Positions 20,917-31,848 of a DNA stretch of 64,000 bases are shown here, piece by piece. The notes under the pieces are model-generated. The model was given only the letters and a program-made list of their open reading frames with translations, was not told the origin of the DNA and made no database searches. A program made the translations under genes and the position numbers. How positions within the stretch are numbered: the stretch's first letter is position 1; each line of letters starts with the position of its first letter. The DNA comes from Pseudomonadota bacterium (lineage in GTDB: Bacteria > Pseudomonadota > Gammaproteobacteria > Burkholderiales > Burkholderiaceae_F), in contig JAKCCX010000008.1 in assembly GCA_021838715.1 (NCBI GenBank), forward strand, positions 1-64,000, written 5' to 3'.

Positions 20917-21825
20917 ATGGTGCGTCGTGCCAATGCCGATCGGGTCGACGGCGTGCTCATGCTGGACAAGCCGCTCGGCATGACGTCCAATGCGGCGCTG
21001 CAGACCGCGCGCCGCCTGATGAACGCCCGCAAGGCCGGCCATGGCGGAACGCTCGATCCGCTGGCCAGCGGCCTGCTCCCGCTGACGTTCGGCGAGGCGA
21101 CGAAGTTCTCCGCGGATCTGCTGGACGCAGACAAGGAGTATCAGGCGCAACTGGAACTGGGGGTCACCACGACGAGCGGCGACGCCGAGGGCGAGGTTGT
21201 GGCCCGCAGCCCGGTGGACGTTTCCCGTGCCCGGTTCGAGGACGCGCTTGCGGGGTTCGTCGGCGAGATCGAACAGGTGCCGCCGATGTATTCAGCGCTC
21301 AAGCGGGACGGGCGCGCGCTCTACGCACTGGCGCGCGCCGGCATCGAAGTCGAGCGTGCGCCGCGTACCGTGACCGTTTCCCGGTTGGCGCTGATCGAAT
21401 GGGATCCGCTGCGGCCCCGCGTCGAGGTTGCCTGCAGCAAGGGCACGTACGTGCGCGTCCTGGCGGAGGACATCGGCCGCGCGCTGGGCTGCGGCGCGCA
21501 TCTGACCGCGCTCCGGCGCACGCGGGTCGGGGCGTTGACGCTTGACCAGGCGGCGACCTTGGCGGACCTGGAGGCACTGGCGCTGCCCGACCGCCGGGAG
21601 CGGCTCGCGCCGGCGGATGCGCTGCTGACTGGATTGCCCCGCATCGTGCTCGATGCGGCGGCGACGCAGCGATTCGGTCATGGTCAGCGCGTAGCGTTGC
21701 CGCATGCGGACTGCCCGCGCGTTCGCGTGTACGGCGGCTGCGGCAGGCTGTTGGGATTGGGAATGTGCGAAGGGGGCTGGCTGGCTCCCGGACGTTTGAT
21801 TTCGAATATCGAGGAAGCGAAATGA
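20917..21825 (+). CDS. truB: tRNA pseudouridine(55) synthase TruB
   Basis: [36 protein letters not shown]. Confidence 0.95.
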   Translation: MVRRANADRVDGVLMLDKPLGMTSNAALQTARRLMNARKAGHGGTLDPLASGLLPLTFGEATKFSADLLDADKEYQAQLELGVTTTSGDAEGEVVARSPVDVSRARFEDALAGFVGEIEQVPPMYSALKRDGRALYALARAGIEVERAPRTVTVSRLALIEWDPLRPRVEVACSKGTYVRVLAEDIGRALGCGAHLTALRRTRVGALTLDQAATLADLEALALPDRRERLAPADALLTGLPRIVLDAAATQRFGHGQRVALPHADCPRVRVYGGCGRLLGLGMCEGGWLAPGRLISNIEEAK

Positions 21826-23663
21826 CATCGAGAGCGTTACGAAACATCGCGATCATCGCGCACGTCGACCACGGCAAGACGACGCTGGTCGACAAGCTGC
21901 TCACGCAATCCGGCACGTTCCGGGACAACCAGCAGGTTGCCGAGCGGGTCATGGACAGCAATGACCTCGAGCGCGAGCGCGGCATCACCATTCTTGCGAA
22001 GAACTGTGCGATCGAGTACGAAGGAACGCACATCAACATCGTCGACACTCCCGGACACGCCGATTTCGGCGGCGAGGTCGAGCGCGTTCTGTCGATGGTC
22101 GATGGCGTTCTGCTTCTCGTCGATGCCGTCGAGGGGCCGATGCCGCAGACCCGGTTCGTCACCCGCAAGGCGCTCGCGCAGGGATTGAAGCCGATCGTCG
22201 TCGTCAACAAGATCGACCGGCCGGGGGCGCGGCCCGATTACGTCGTCAACGCGACCTTCGATCTTTTCGACAAGCTGGGCGCGACCGAAGAACAGCTCGA
22301 CTTCCCGGTGGTCTACGCCTCGGCGCTCAACGGCTACGCGACGACGAATCTGGACGACCTCGAGGCGGCGCGCACCGACGGCCGCGGCATGCGGCCCCTG
22401 CTCGACGCGATCCTGCAGCATGTTCCGGTGCGGGATGAGGATCCCGACGGCGGCCTGCAGTTGCAGATCTCTTCGCTCGACTACTCGAGCTATGTCGGCA
22501 AGATCGGCATCGGCCGGATCCGGCGCGGCCGGATCCGCGCGGGACAGGAAGTGGCGGTCCTCGACGGACCGGGGTCCACTCCCCTGCGCGGCCGGGTCAA
22601 CCAGGTGCTGAAGTTCCGCGGACTGGATCGGGAACTGGTGGACGAGGCGATCGCCGGAGACATCGTGCTCATCAACGGCATCGAGGAACTCAACATCGGT
22701 TCGACGGTGTGCACCCCGGATGCTCCGGATGCGCTTCCCCTGCTGCGTGTCGACGAGCCGACCCTGGTGATGAACTTCTGCGTGAACACCAGCCCGCTGG
22801 CGGGACGCGAAGGAAAGTTCGTGACGAGCCGCCAGCTGCGCGAGCGCCTGGAACGCGAACTCAAGTCGAACGTCGCGCTGCGCATGCGCGAAACCGACGA
22901 CGAAACGGTGTTCGAGGTGGCGGGTCGCGGCGAACTGCACCTGACGGTCCTCATCGAAAACATGCGGCGCGAGGGGTACGAACTCGCGGTGTCGCGGCCC
23001 CGCGTCATGTTCAAGGAAATCGACGGCGAGCGTTGCGAGCCCTACGAGATGCTGACGGTGGATGTGGAGGAACAGCATCAGGGAACGGTGATGGAGGAGA
23101 TCGGCCGCCGCCGGGGCGATCTGCTCGACATGCAGCCCGATGGACGCGGCCGGGTGCGCCTCGAGTACCGCATCGCGGCGCGCGGGCTGATCGGGTTCCA
23201 GGGCGAATTCCTGACGATGACGCGCGGCACCGGCCTCATCAGTCATGTGTTCGACGATTACGGCCCCGTGCGCGCCCCGGATCTGGGCGAGCGACGCAAC
23301 GGCGTGCTGATCTCGCAGGACGACGGCGACGCCGTGGCCTACGCGCTGTGGAAGCTGCAGGAGCGGGGCCGCATGTTCGTCTCGCCCGGCGACAAGCTGT
23401 ATGAGGGAATGATCATCGGCATCCACTCCCGCGACAACGATCTCGTCGTCAATCCGGTGCGGGAAAAGAAGCTCACCAACGTCCGCGCATCCGGCAAGGA
23501 CGAGCACATCGACCTCGTGCCGCCGATCAAGCTCACCCTGGAATACGCGGTGGAGTTCATTGCCGATGACGAACTGGTGGAGGTCACGCCGGTGACCATC
23601 CGCCTCCGCAAGCGCTTCCTCAAGGAAAACGAGCGCAAGCGCGCGCAACGCGAAGCGGCTTGA
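21822..23663 (+). CDS. typA: GTPase TypA/BipA
   Basis: [52 protein letters not shown] overlap with truB. Confidence 0.95.
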   Translation: MTSRALRNIAIIAHVDHGKTTLVDKLLTQSGTFRDNQQVAERVMDSNDLERERGITILAKNCAIEYEGTHINIVDTPGHADFGGEVERVLSMVDGVLLLVDAVEGPMPQTRFVTRKALAQGLKPIVVVNKIDRPGARPDYVVNATFDLFDKLGATEEQLDFPVVYASALNGYATTNLDDLEAARTDGRGMRPLLDAILQHVPVRDEDPDGGLQLQISSLDYSSYVGKIGIGRIRRGRIRAGQEVAVLDGPGSTPLRGRVNQVLKFRGLDRELVDEAIAGDIVLINGIEELNIGSTVCTPDAPDALPLLRVDEPTLVMNFCVNTSPLAGREGKFVTSRQLRERLERELKSNVALRMRETDDETVFEVAGRGELHLTVLIENMRREGYELAVSRPRVMFKEIDGERCEPYEMLTVDVEEQHQGTVMEEIGRRRGDLLDMQPDGRGRVRLEYRIAARGLIGFQGEFLTMTRGTGLISHVFDDYGPVRAPDLGERRNGVLISQDDGDAVAYALWKLQERGRMFVSPGDKLYEGMIIGIHSRDNDLVVNPVREKKLTNVRASGKDEHIDLVPPIKLTLEYAVEFIADDELVEVTPVTIRLRKRFLKENERKRAQREAA

Positions 23664-23754
23664 CCGGGATGGGCGCGCGCGCGGCAGAAGGGGCACCCCC
23701 TCTCCCGCGTGCGCGAGAGGGTGAGGGTGCGGTTTCCCGATGGCCGGGCGGAGC

Positions 23755-26700
23755 TCACGGCTTCGCCGCGGCACCGACCGCGTGGTCGGGGGCGCCGGCC
23801 CCTTCCTCCGCGTGCGGCGTCAACCGTTCCGCACGATCGGCCCAGGCCAGGATCCGGTCCGGCGGCAGCGGCGCGCCGAACAGGTAGCCTTGCGCCGACC
23901 GGCAGCCGATCGATCGCAGGATCTCCACCTGCAGCGGATCCTCGACCCCTTCGGCGACGCTGTGCTTGCCCAGGCTTTCGATGAGCATCATGCTGGCGCG
24001 GGTCAGCGCGCGCACGTCGGGCGCGATGGCGAGATCGGCGATGAACGACCGGTCGATCTTCACGCAATCGAACGGATACTGGCGCAGGCACGCCAGTGAG
24101 GACGTTCCGGTGCCGAAGTCGTCCATGGCCAGCCGCACACCCATCTCCCGCAGCCGCTGCATCAGGACCAGCACGGCGTCGGGATCGCGCATCACGTCGC
24201 GCTCCGTGACCTCGAGCTGCAGGGCGCCGGCGGGCATGGCGTTTTCGGTCAGAAGCTGTTCGACGTGGCGCACCAGGGCGTTGGGGAAGCCCATCTGGAT
24301 GCGGGAGACGTTCACGCTGACGCCCCGCGGCGCGCGTTGGGAGTGCTCGGTCTGCCATTTCCGCCATTGCCGGCACGCCTGCCGTTGCACCCATTCGTCG
24401 AGGCTGACGATGAGCCCGGACTCCTCCGCGATCGGAATGAATTCGGCGGGCGCGATGCCGCCCAGTTCGGGGTGGTTCCAACGGACCAGCGCTTCGACCG
24501 ACTGCATCGCCTCCGTATCGAGGGATACGATCGGCTGATAGGCGAGCGACAGCTGCGGCGTGCCGATCGCCTTGCGCAGTTCGGCCTCGATCAGGAATTC
24601 CCGCGCGACCTTGCGGCGCATGCCGGGATCGAAGGCGGCGACGCAACCCCGGCCCGCGCGCTTGGCGTTGTACATGGCGGTGTCGACGTCGCGCAGCACC
24701 GCATCCGCGCCTTCGTCGCACTGCTCGCTGCCGACCACGCCGATGGACGCCGCCATGCGGATCTCCTGCCGCCCGATCGTATACGGTTCGTTGATCGACG
24801 ACAGGATGCGCTGGGCGATCCGCACGGCATCTCCGGTGTCGGGCACGCCCTCCAGCAGGATGGCGAACTCGTCGCCCCCGAAACGGGCGGCAAGGAACGC
24901 CCCGTTCGTGCCGGACGCGGCCGCGATTTCCCGCAACTCGTCTTGCAGCCGGCCGGCAATGGCGCGAAGCACTGCGTCCCCGGCCGGGTGGCCGAGCGTG
25001 TCGTTGACGACCTTGAAGCGGTCCAGGTCGAGCAGCAATACGCAAAACCCCGTCATGCGGTGCCGGCAGGTCTGGTCGATGGCGCCGCCCAGGCGGTGCA
25101 CGAAAAGGCTGCGGCTGGCCAGCCCGGTGACGCTGTCGGTACTGGCGGCGGCGAGCGCCGCCAGTTCGATTTCCTTGCGTCGGGTGACGTCGATGCGAAT
25201 GCCGAGGACGCGCAGCGGCGTGCCGTCGCGCTTGCGGCTCGCGATCCGGCCCCGGTCGTGCACCCAGATCCACCGGCCGTCGCGATGGCGCACGCGCAAC
25301 TCGCAGTCGAACGAGTCGGTCGTGCCGTCGAGGTGGTCGCGGAACTGGGCCGCATAGCGGGCGAGATCTTCTTCGTGGGCACGGTACTCCAGGGACTCGA
25401 TTCGCACCGGCGCGGTTGTTGTCGGCGTATCGCCGCAGATCCGCAGCCACCGTCCATCGACGACGGTCGTTGCCGACGGCACGTCATATTCCCAGGTACC
25501 GGCGCCCGTTCCGTCGAGCACGGACTCGAGGCGCCGATGGGCCAGCACCCGTTCGGTCACGTCGGTCTCCACGCCGATGAAGCCGACGTGCCGGCCGCTC
25601 TCGTCATGCACGGGCTGGATGTCCAGATCCAGCCAGTAGGTCCGGCCGTGACGCGAACGGTTGAGGATCTGCACATGGGCGCCCTGCCCCGCGGCGAGCG
25701 CTTCGTGCAACCGGCGCACCGTCGCCGGGTCGGTCTGGTCGAACTGCAGCAGGCTGCCGGGCTTCTTCCCGAGAACCTCCGCCAGGGGGTAGCCGGTCAT
25801 CGCCTCGAATGCGGCGTTGGCCCAGAGGATGCGCCGGTCGACGTCGCAGATCAGGACGCCGTTCTTCGTGTTCCGCGCCACCATCGTAAGGCGGTGCAGT
25901 TCTTCGGTCCGGGCGCGCAGGGCGCGCTGCTGGTTGCGGACGATGTTGCGGATCGGGAGCGCAACGCCGACTCCATATGCGAGGGCGCTGAACGCGACGA
26001 GCAGGGTGGCCGTCGCGGCGTAGGCGACGAGCTGTCGCAGTTCCTCCTCGGTGACCGATTGCAGTGCGCCGACCGCGCGATCCATGGCGGGCAGGAACTG
26101 CTCCGACGCGCGCATCAGCCACAACAGGGCGCGGTCTTGTTCCGCCGCGGACGCGCCCCGGGCGTGGGCGGCTTCCGCGAGTCGAAGAAGGCGCGCCCTC
26201 GGGCCTTCGACTTGCGTCATCGCCCAGGAGGCCGTATGCCGCGCTTCGCTCCGCGCGCGCGTCGAGGTGGCCACCAGCGCGTCCAGCGCTGCGGCGCCGC
26301 CGCGCAAGCGGTGCATGTCCCCCGCCAGCGCGTCGATGGCCCCGGCGCGCGCCGCCCCGGTCGTTGCCAGCGCGCGTTGCGCCATCCATGCCATCCGCTG
26401 GCTGATCATGCGCTGGCGTCCGGCAAGGTTCATGATCCGGGAGGAGGCGCGAATGACGGCGGCGTCGCGAAGGATCCCGGTCGTGGTGCCGAGGGTCAGC
26501 AGCGCGATCAGGCTTGCCGCCGTGAGCACGCTGATCAGGACGATCCGGCTGAGGTGGCGGTCCCCCGGCGGCTGCGCGGCGGCGGCGCGAACCTCCACCG
26601 CCCGCAAGGCCGCAAGGCCGCCTCCCATCGGCAGCATCAGCGCGGCCAGCAGGCCGGCATCGAGCAGGGCCGCCGTTTGCGCCGGAAATGACGATGGCGT

Positions 26701-27075
26701 GCCGGCGACGTAGCGGTGGATCGAGTATTCGAACGACGTCGTGGCGGCCGCGATGATCATCCACCCTACGGTATCGATGACCGGGCGATCGGAGACCCCA
26801 GCCCCGCGGCTGCCCACGATCACGATCTGCCAGACGGTGGTCGCCACCGTCGCGGCGAGGAGGGAGTCGAGCAGAGCCTGCTGCCAGACCGGGATGGTGG
26901 TCTGCATCTGGGAGAAGATGGCCATGACGACCCATTCGGCCGCGAAGACCGCCCCGGCCAGGATCCAGATCCGGGCCGCCATGGCGCGCCGGTCGTTCGG
27001 CGGTTGCGGCATCGGTTGTACCGGTGTTGGATTCATTTCGCGGTGTGCCGTAAGCGGAGGTTCACGCGCCGACAT
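23755..27075 (-). CDS. Membrane protein with PilJ/NarX-like N-terminal sensor, PAS domains, GGDEF and EAL domains
   Basis: IMNLAGRQRMISQRMAWMA; PAS; ARFGGDEFAILLEG; SVEALVRWNHP; DDFGTGTSSLACLRQYPFDCVKIDRSFI. Confidence 0.92.
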   Translation of the reverse strand: MSAREPPLTAHREMNPTPVQPMPQPPNDRRAMAARIWILAGAVFAAEWVVMAIFSQMQTTIPVWQQALLDSLLAATVATTVWQIVIVGSRGAGVSDRPVIDTVGWMIIAAATTSFEYSIHRYVAGTPSSFPAQTAALLDAGLLAALMLPMGGGLAALRAVEVRAAAAQPPGDRHLSRIVLISVLTAASLIALLTLGTTTGILRDAAVIRASSRIMNLAGRQRMISQRMAWMAQRALATTGAARAGAIDALAGDMHRLRGGAAALDALVATSTRARSEARHTASWAMTQVEGPRARLLRLAEAAHARGASAAEQDRALLWLMRASEQFLPAMDRAVGALQSVTEEELRQLVAYAATATLLVAFSALAYGVGVALPIRNIVRNQQRALRARTEELHRLTMVARNTKNGVLICDVDRRILWANAAFEAMTGYPLAEVLGKKPGSLLQFDQTDPATVRRLHEALAAGQGAHVQILNRSRHGRTYWLDLDIQPVHDESGRHVGFIGVETDVTERVLAHRRLESVLDGTGAGTWEYDVPSATTVVDGRWLRICGDTPTTTAPVRIESLEYRAHEEDLARYAAQFRDHLDGTTDSFDCELRVRHRDGRWIWVHDRGRIASRKRDGTPLRVLGIRIDVTRRKEIELAALAAASTDSVTGLASRSLFVHRLGGAIDQTCRHRMTGFCVLLLDLDRFKVVNDTLGHPAGDAVLRAIAGRLQDELREIAAASGTNGAFLAARFGGDEFAILLEGVPDTGDAVRIAQRILSSINEPYTIGRQEIRMAASIGVVGSEQCDEGADAVLRDVDTAMYNAKRAGRGCVAAFDPGMRRKVAREFLIEAELRKAIGTPQLSLAYQPIVSLDTEAMQSVEALVRWNHPELGGIAPAEFIPIAEESGLIVSLDEWVQRQACRQWRKWQTEHSQRAPRGVSVNVSRIQMGFPNALVRHVEQLLTENAMPAGALQLEVTERDVMRDPDAVLVLMQRLREMGVRLAMDDFGTGTSSLACLRQYPFDCVKIDRSFIADLAIAPDVRALTRASMMLIESLGKHSVAEGVEDPLQVEILRSIGCRSAQGYLFGAPLPPDRILAWADRAERLTPHAEEGAGAPDHAVGAAAKP

Positions 27076-27210
27076 GAATTCCCGGAATACCGGTGCGGCG
27101 GACAGGGGGAATAATGCGCACCCTGGTGCAGGGTGAGGAGTGTGTCCTGCGGTGATTTGGGGTGCTTTCCCGGCGCAATTTGCGGCGGGTCGCCGCCACC
27201 CGGGACCCCG

Positions 27211-27240
27211 TTGACATGCGTCAATCGATTCGATCGATTG
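27211..27240. promoter_or_regulatory. Overlapping palindromes: FNR/ANR-like TTGACATGCGTCAA (27211-27224) and CAATCGAT-TCG-ATCGATTG (27222-27240)
   Basis: Perfect TTGAC-N4-GTCAA arms and perfect 8-bp arms. Confidence 0.5.
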
Positions 27241-27631
27241 CGAACGGTTCGGCGTGCCGACCGCCCGCGTGAATCGGCAACATGCGGAAGCCTGGCCTTG
27301 ATTGCAAGGTCTTTCATGCCGCGCCTGTGGGGTTCGAGCGGTCAGGGTTGGATCGTGATGGCGTACTGGGAAGCTGCGGCTACGAACCGGATTGGAACGG
27401 ATTGTTGCGAATAAGTTCCAGTCTCCTTTAATTTTTTAGGGTATTCCGGAAGTGGTCGCTCGCCAACGGATGGCCGGCGCTCCGCGCGCTTCCGGTCCGA
27501 GGAAAACCCGGCCCCGGGGCAACGATCTGCTCGGAAACCGTTGCGGAACGGAAAAAACCTCGCTGCAAACGTGTAATTTTGATTCACGTCGTACAAAATC
27601 CGGGTTTCGGAGTTTTCTGCGGCGGACAGGT

Positions 27632-28420
27632 ATGCGTGACCTTGGCTGGTTGGCAGAGCGACGCGTTGTGGTGGTCATCGGCGGAGACGTCGCGCTTCAA
27701 CACGACCTGTCGGCCGGCTTTCGCGAGCAGGGCCTGCGGGCCGAGGCCGTGGCCGACCTCGAAGGGGCGATCGCACGCACATTCGATCCGGACGTGCTGT
27801 TGACCTGTGTCCCGCTCGACGCCCCCGGTTGGAGCGGGTTCGACATCCTGTCTCTGATCCGTTCGCACGAGCAGTCCCGCGCCGGAACCAGCGCCCCGGT
27901 CGTGGCGGTGGGGCGGCGCTGTTGCCCGGAAACGCGCGCACGCGCCCTGGCCGCCGGTTTCATATCCTGTCTGGGGGCGGCTTCGGTGCGCTCGTATCAT
28001 CTCGATGAAACCTTGTTGCGCGCCCGGACCTTGCGGCCGCATCTGCACCGCTATACCCATTCGGAGGACCGCGACTCCATCGTCGCCCGGTTCCCGAACG
28101 ATTCCCACTTCGAAGAGGGGCGGCATGCGATTCTCGGTTTGGCGCTCGCAATGGATTCCGGCGGTACTCACTTGCTGCAGCGCAGCCTGATGGCGGTGTA
28201 CCGGGGGGAGGCGCAGGACGCGCTCGGCTCCGCCGTGCAGTTGGGCGCCATCGCGCAAGGGACCGGTGCGAGCCGGCTGGCAATCCTCTCGGATGCGATG
28301 GCGGCGTCGCTGGACGGCGGGATGGACTCGATCGAGCGTTCGGTCATCCTGTCCCGCGTCGAACTGGATCGGGTGGTCCATACCTTGCGGGAAGAGGCGC
28401 TGCAGTCCTTTCCATCCTGA
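27632..28420 (+). CDS. Receiver-like protein lacking the expected phosphoacceptor Asp, with C-terminal helical (Hpt-like?) region
   Basis: RRVVVVIGGDVALQHDLSAGFREQGLRAEAV...DVLLTCVPLDAPGWSGFDIL. Confidence 0.6.
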   Translation: MRDLGWLAERRVVVVIGGDVALQHDLSAGFREQGLRAEAVADLEGAIARTFDPDVLLTCVPLDAPGWSGFDILSLIRSHEQSRAGTSAPVVAVGRRCCPETRARALAAGFISCLGAASVRSYHLDETLLRARTLRPHLHRYTHSEDRDSIVARFPNDSHFEEGRHAILGLALAMDSGGTHLLQRSLMAVYRGEAQDALGSAVQLGAIAQGTGASRLAILSDAMAASLDGGMDSIERSVILSRVELDRVVHTLREEALQSFPS

Positions 28421-28574
28421 TGCGCGGGATGTCCCCCCGAACCGTGCCCTGTGATCGAGGGAAAACGGTAGAATGAGTCGCGGTTATTCGGGCAACCATG
28501 CAAGCCGCGCGGTGGGCACAAGGGTGGGACGTGCACCCGATTCAGGGGCGGGTTCGGGACGATAGCGAGCACCT

Positions 28575-29075
28575 ATGGCAGACGATTCACATCGACCGAT
28601 GGACGATTTGTATGCCGGCCCCACCTTCCTGATTCGTCGGGCCCATCAGATCGCCACGTCCGTATTCCAGGAGGCTTGTGCCGACCTGGATCTCACACCG
28701 ACCCAGTATTCCCTTCTGTTCGTGCTGCGCCATCGCAGTCCGGTGAGCCAGAACGAGTTGGGCCGGTACGCCTGCCTGGATCGGGCGACGACCAGTCTCG
28801 TCGTCCGGCTGCTGCGGGAGCGCGACCTGATTGCGGCGGCAGACGACGCACGGGACAAGCGCAAGACCCTGCTGTCGCTCACCAGTGCCGGGCGGCTGCT
28901 GCTCGGACGCGCCGAGCAGCTCAGCACCAAGGCGAGCCGCGACCTGCTTTCGGTGTTCGACGAAGCGCAGGCACGCACCTTCGTCGACTTGCTGGATATG
29001 CTGGCCACCGGTCATGGCCGGCGCGCCGTGGAGTACAAGGGCGAGACGGCCGGGACCAGATTTCGTTGGTCCTGA
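28575..29075 (+). CDS. MarR-family transcriptional regulator
   Basis: LTPTQYSLLFVLRHRSPVSQNELGRYACLDRATTSLVVRLLRERDLI. Confidence 0.9.
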   Translation: MADDSHRPMDDLYAGPTFLIRRAHQIATSVFQEACADLDLTPTQYSLLFVLRHRSPVSQNELGRYACLDRATTSLVVRLLRERDLIAAADDARDKRKTLLSLTSAGRLLLGRAEQLSTKASRDLLSVFDEAQARTFVDLLDMLATGHGRRAVEYKGETAGTRFRWS

Positions 29076-29125
29076 GCGATCTGGATGCGGTGCGCCCCGG
29101 GGAGTGCCGTCACATAGGAGATCGG

Positions 29126-30127
29126 ATGGGTCCGCCACGGCTTCTCGCTGACATCGGGGGCACCCGCGCAAGACTGGGTCTGGAAGTCGTGCCCGGACGG
29201 ATCGAGGCGGTGGCGCTGCATTCCTGTGATGACTTTCCCGGCGTCGATGCCTTGCTGGCCGCGTATCTGCGCGACCGGGGAAATCCGCCGGTCTGCCACG
29301 CCGCAATCGCAATTGCCAATCCGGTGGCGGGAGACGCGGTGCGGATGACCAATCGGGACTGGTCGTTTTCCGTGTCCGGCCTGCAGCACACGCTGGGCTT
29401 TTCCCGCCTGGTGGTGATGAACGACATGGTTGCGATGGCGATGGCGTTGCCGCGCCTTGCACCGGAAGAACTGCACAAGGTCGGGGATGCCGGCGAGGCC
29501 GGCGCAGGCGTGAAGGTCCTGCTGGGGCCGGGGACCGGGCTGGGGGTGGGAGCACTGGTTCCACTCTCCGGCGCCGCGGGCGGCGCCACCCCCGGAACCT
29601 GGATGCCGGTGGCAAGCGAAGGGGGCCACGTCAGTTTTGCGCCGGCGGACGAAACCGAGTGCCGCCTGCTGGAGGTGCTGTGGCGGCGCTTCCCGCACGT
29701 CTCCGCCGAGCGGATCGTATCGGGCACGGGAATTCCGCTGCTTCATTCCGCATTGTGCGTGGTCGACGGGGTGCCGGAAGAGGCGGCGGCGACGGCGGAA
29801 GATGTCGTCGCGCGGGCGCGGGCGGACGGCGATTCGACGGCTGCGCGGTGCCTGTCGGTCTTCAGTGCGATGCTCGGCGGCATTGCCGGCAATCTTGCGC
29901 TGGCATATGGCGCACGCGGAGGCGTATACCTGAGCGGCGGGGTGATCCCGCGCCTGGGCGAATTGTTCGACGCCGCGGCGTTCCGCCGGCGGTTTGAAGC
30001 GAAAGGCCGCTTCGCCGCGTATCTCGCGGCGATCCCGGTGTGGCGGATGGCCGCGGGAGACGATGTCGCGCTGCGGGGAGCCGCCGCGGAACTGGATCGC
30101 GTACTGCAAACCGCGCCCGCCGCTTGA
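29126..30127 (+). CDS. glk: Glucokinase
   Basis: LLADIGGTRARLGL, NDMVAMAMALP, LLGPGTGLGVGALV, SEGGHVSFAP. Confidence 0.9.
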   Translation: MGPPRLLADIGGTRARLGLEVVPGRIEAVALHSCDDFPGVDALLAAYLRDRGNPPVCHAAIAIANPVAGDAVRMTNRDWSFSVSGLQHTLGFSRLVVMNDMVAMAMALPRLAPEELHKVGDAGEAGAGVKVLLGPGTGLGVGALVPLSGAAGGATPGTWMPVASEGGHVSFAPADETECRLLEVLWRRFPHVSAERIVSGTGIPLLHSALCVVDGVPEEAAATAEDVVARARADGDSTAARCLSVFSAMLGGIAGNLALAYGARGGVYLSGGVIPRLGELFDAAAFRRRFEAKGRFAAYLAAIPVWRMAAGDDVALRGAAAELDRVLQTAPAA

Positions 30128-30218
30128 ACTTCGGTTTCCCGCCTCCATCTAACTGCGGAGCGCGCATGTCGCGTCCCCTTGGTTTGCAAGGGATTTTCCT
30201 GGAGGGAGTTTCCCAGCT

Positions 30219-31049
30219 ATGAAACGATTTCTCGCCATGCTCGTCCTCGCGGCGGCGGCCGGCCTGTCCACGGTGGCCATGGCAGCCGATCCGACGTTGC
30301 ATCAGGTTTACCAGGCCGTGCAGGAAGGCCGGCTCAACGACGCCCAGTCGATGATGACGCAGGTGTTGCACGACCATCCGAGCAGTGCCAAGGCCCACTA
30401 TGTCGAGGCGGAAGTGCTGGTTCGCATGGGCCGCGCCGCAGATGCGCAGGATCAGCTCGGCCAGGCGGAGCGCCTGGAGCCCGGGTTGCCGTTCGCGCGG
30501 CCCGATTCCGTCCGCAGCCTGCGTGCCATGATCGCCCGCCAGACGGGCGCCGCGCCGGCGATGGGGACACCATCTTCGGCGGCCCCGGCCTCGCGCTTCC
30601 CGTGGGGGATCGTCCTGATCGTCGGTGGCGCCGTGCTGCTGCTGGTGGTGTATCTGCGTGGGCAGCGTTCGCGCCCGGTGGTCATGGTGCAGGGCGGGCC
30701 GGGCATGCCCGGTGGTGCCATGGGGCCGATGGGCGGAGGCTATCCGCCGCCGGGGTATGGTGGCGGTGGGTATCCCGCAGGTGGCGGTGGCGGAATGGGA
30801 TCCGGCATCGTGAGCGGCCTGGCGACGGGCGCGGCCCTGGGTGCGGGCATGGTGGCCGGCGAGGCGCTGGCCAATGACTTGATGGGCCATCACGGGTCGG
30901 CTGCCGCCAACCCCGCTCCGTTTGTCGACAATGGCCAGCAGCCGGTTGCCTTCGATGACGGCGGCAGCGACTTCGGCGTGGCGGATGCCGGCTCCTGGGA
31001 TGACTCGAGCGACCTTGCCGGAGGCGGCGACGGCGGAGACTGGAGCTGA
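30219..31049 (+). CDS. Secreted/membrane TPR-like protein with Gly-rich region and acidic DDGG..GGDW tail
   Basis: Signal peptide, TPR-like repeats, TM segment IVLIVGGAVLLLVVYL. Confidence 0.6.
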   Translation: MKRFLAMLVLAAAAGLSTVAMAADPTLHQVYQAVQEGRLNDAQSMMTQVLHDHPSSAKAHYVEAEVLVRMGRAADAQDQLGQAERLEPGLPFARPDSVRSLRAMIARQTGAAPAMGTPSSAAPASRFPWGIVLIVGGAVLLLVVYLRGQRSRPVVMVQGGPGMPGGAMGPMGGGYPPPGYGGGGYPAGGGGGMGSGIVSGLATGAALGAGMVAGEALANDLMGHHGSAAANPAPFVDNGQQPVAFDDGGSDFGVADAGSWDDSSDLAGGGDGGDWS

Positions 31050-31057
31050 TGCGCGGC

Positions 31058-31079
31058 GGCGCCCCGCATGCGGGGCGCC
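31058..31079 (+). terminator. Perfect 22-bp palindrome GGCGCCCCGCATGCGGGGCGCC, probable terminator
   Basis: Lies between CDS stop and tRNA-Lys; short T run follows. Confidence 0.45.
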
Positions 31080-31116
31080 GTTTCCGCTACAATCCCACCC
31101 TCGGTTGATCGAGGTC

Positions 31117-31192
31117 GGGGGTATAGCTCAGTTGGTAGAGCAGCGGACTCTTAATCCGTAGGTCGTAGGTTCGACTCCTACTGCCCCTACCA
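31117..31192 (+). tRNA. tRNA-Lys (CTT)
   Basis: Cloverleaf GGGGGTA TA GCTC...GCGGA CTCTTAA TCCGT...GTAGG TTCGACT CCTAC TGCCCCT ACCA. Confidence 0.93.
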
Positions 31193-31199
31193 GAATCGT

Positions 31200-31226
31200 C
31201 GGCGCGTCTGCGCCGCGTTTTCTTTT
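31200..31226 (+). terminator. Intrinsic terminator after tRNA-Lys
   Basis: CGGCGC-GTCT-GCGCCG then CGTTTTCTTTT. Confidence 0.7.
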
Positions 31227-31231
31227 CGGAC

Positions 31232-31642
31232 TCACGCTTTTCGGAGCGCGATCGTCCCATCTTTCCCGCGCGTGAACTGCTTGGCGTTGATTGCCGCCGC
31301 GATGGCCTGGTATGCGGCACTCTTGAATCGCGCCTGTTCCGATGCCGGAAGGTCCTTGTCATAGCCTTTCGCCGCCAGCAGGTGCCGGACCAGTTCGGCC
31401 TGTGACATCGGCTTCGTCAGGATCTTCTGGGAGAGATCGAGCATCTCCCCGCGACTGAACCACTTGCGGCGCGCGCCGACCACTTCCCCCTTGGCGGCGC
31501 GGCCACGCCGCAGCCCCGGAATCGTTTCATGGTCGCCGTTGTGCTCCAGTGCGATGCGGATGATCTGCCCATTCACATGGCTGAGTTCCTTGAGTAATTC
31601 TTCGCGCCGCTGCAGAAGAGACAGGATCTGAGACGTAGACAT
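31232..31642 (-). CDS. Hypothetical protein (136 aa), coiled-coil N-terminus
   Basis: MSTSQILSLLQRREELLKELSHVNGQIIRIALEHNGDHETIPGL. Confidence 0.55.
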   Translation of the reverse strand: MSTSQILSLLQRREELLKELSHVNGQIIRIALEHNGDHETIPGLRRGRAAKGEVVGARRKWFSRGEMLDLSQKILTKPMSQAELVRHLLAAKGYDKDLPASEQARFKSAAYQAIAAAINAKQFTRGKDGTIALRKA

Positions 31643-31848
31643 GATTATTTCTTGGTGAGGAGTGGGGCTACGGGGACGATAGCAAAGATTCCCCGCTGCG
31701 GGGTGCCCGCGCGGCACGCGCGGCGGGGCGTTGCGGTCGCGGATGCGGCCCGCCGCGCGTACGGGATGCCCGAATCGCCGGATGCCGCCTTGCCGCCGCG
31801 AGCATGACATGTAGCCGTTCTGCCATATTTCAAGCATAAAATCGCTGG

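Noticed and set aside
21837-25450. Minus-strand ORFs of 645 and 703 aa
   Set aside because: The first is antisense to typA; the second is partly out of frame with the GGDEF/EAL gene.
24265-26691. 808-aa plus-strand ORF
   Set aside because: Antisense to the PAS/GGDEF/EAL gene.
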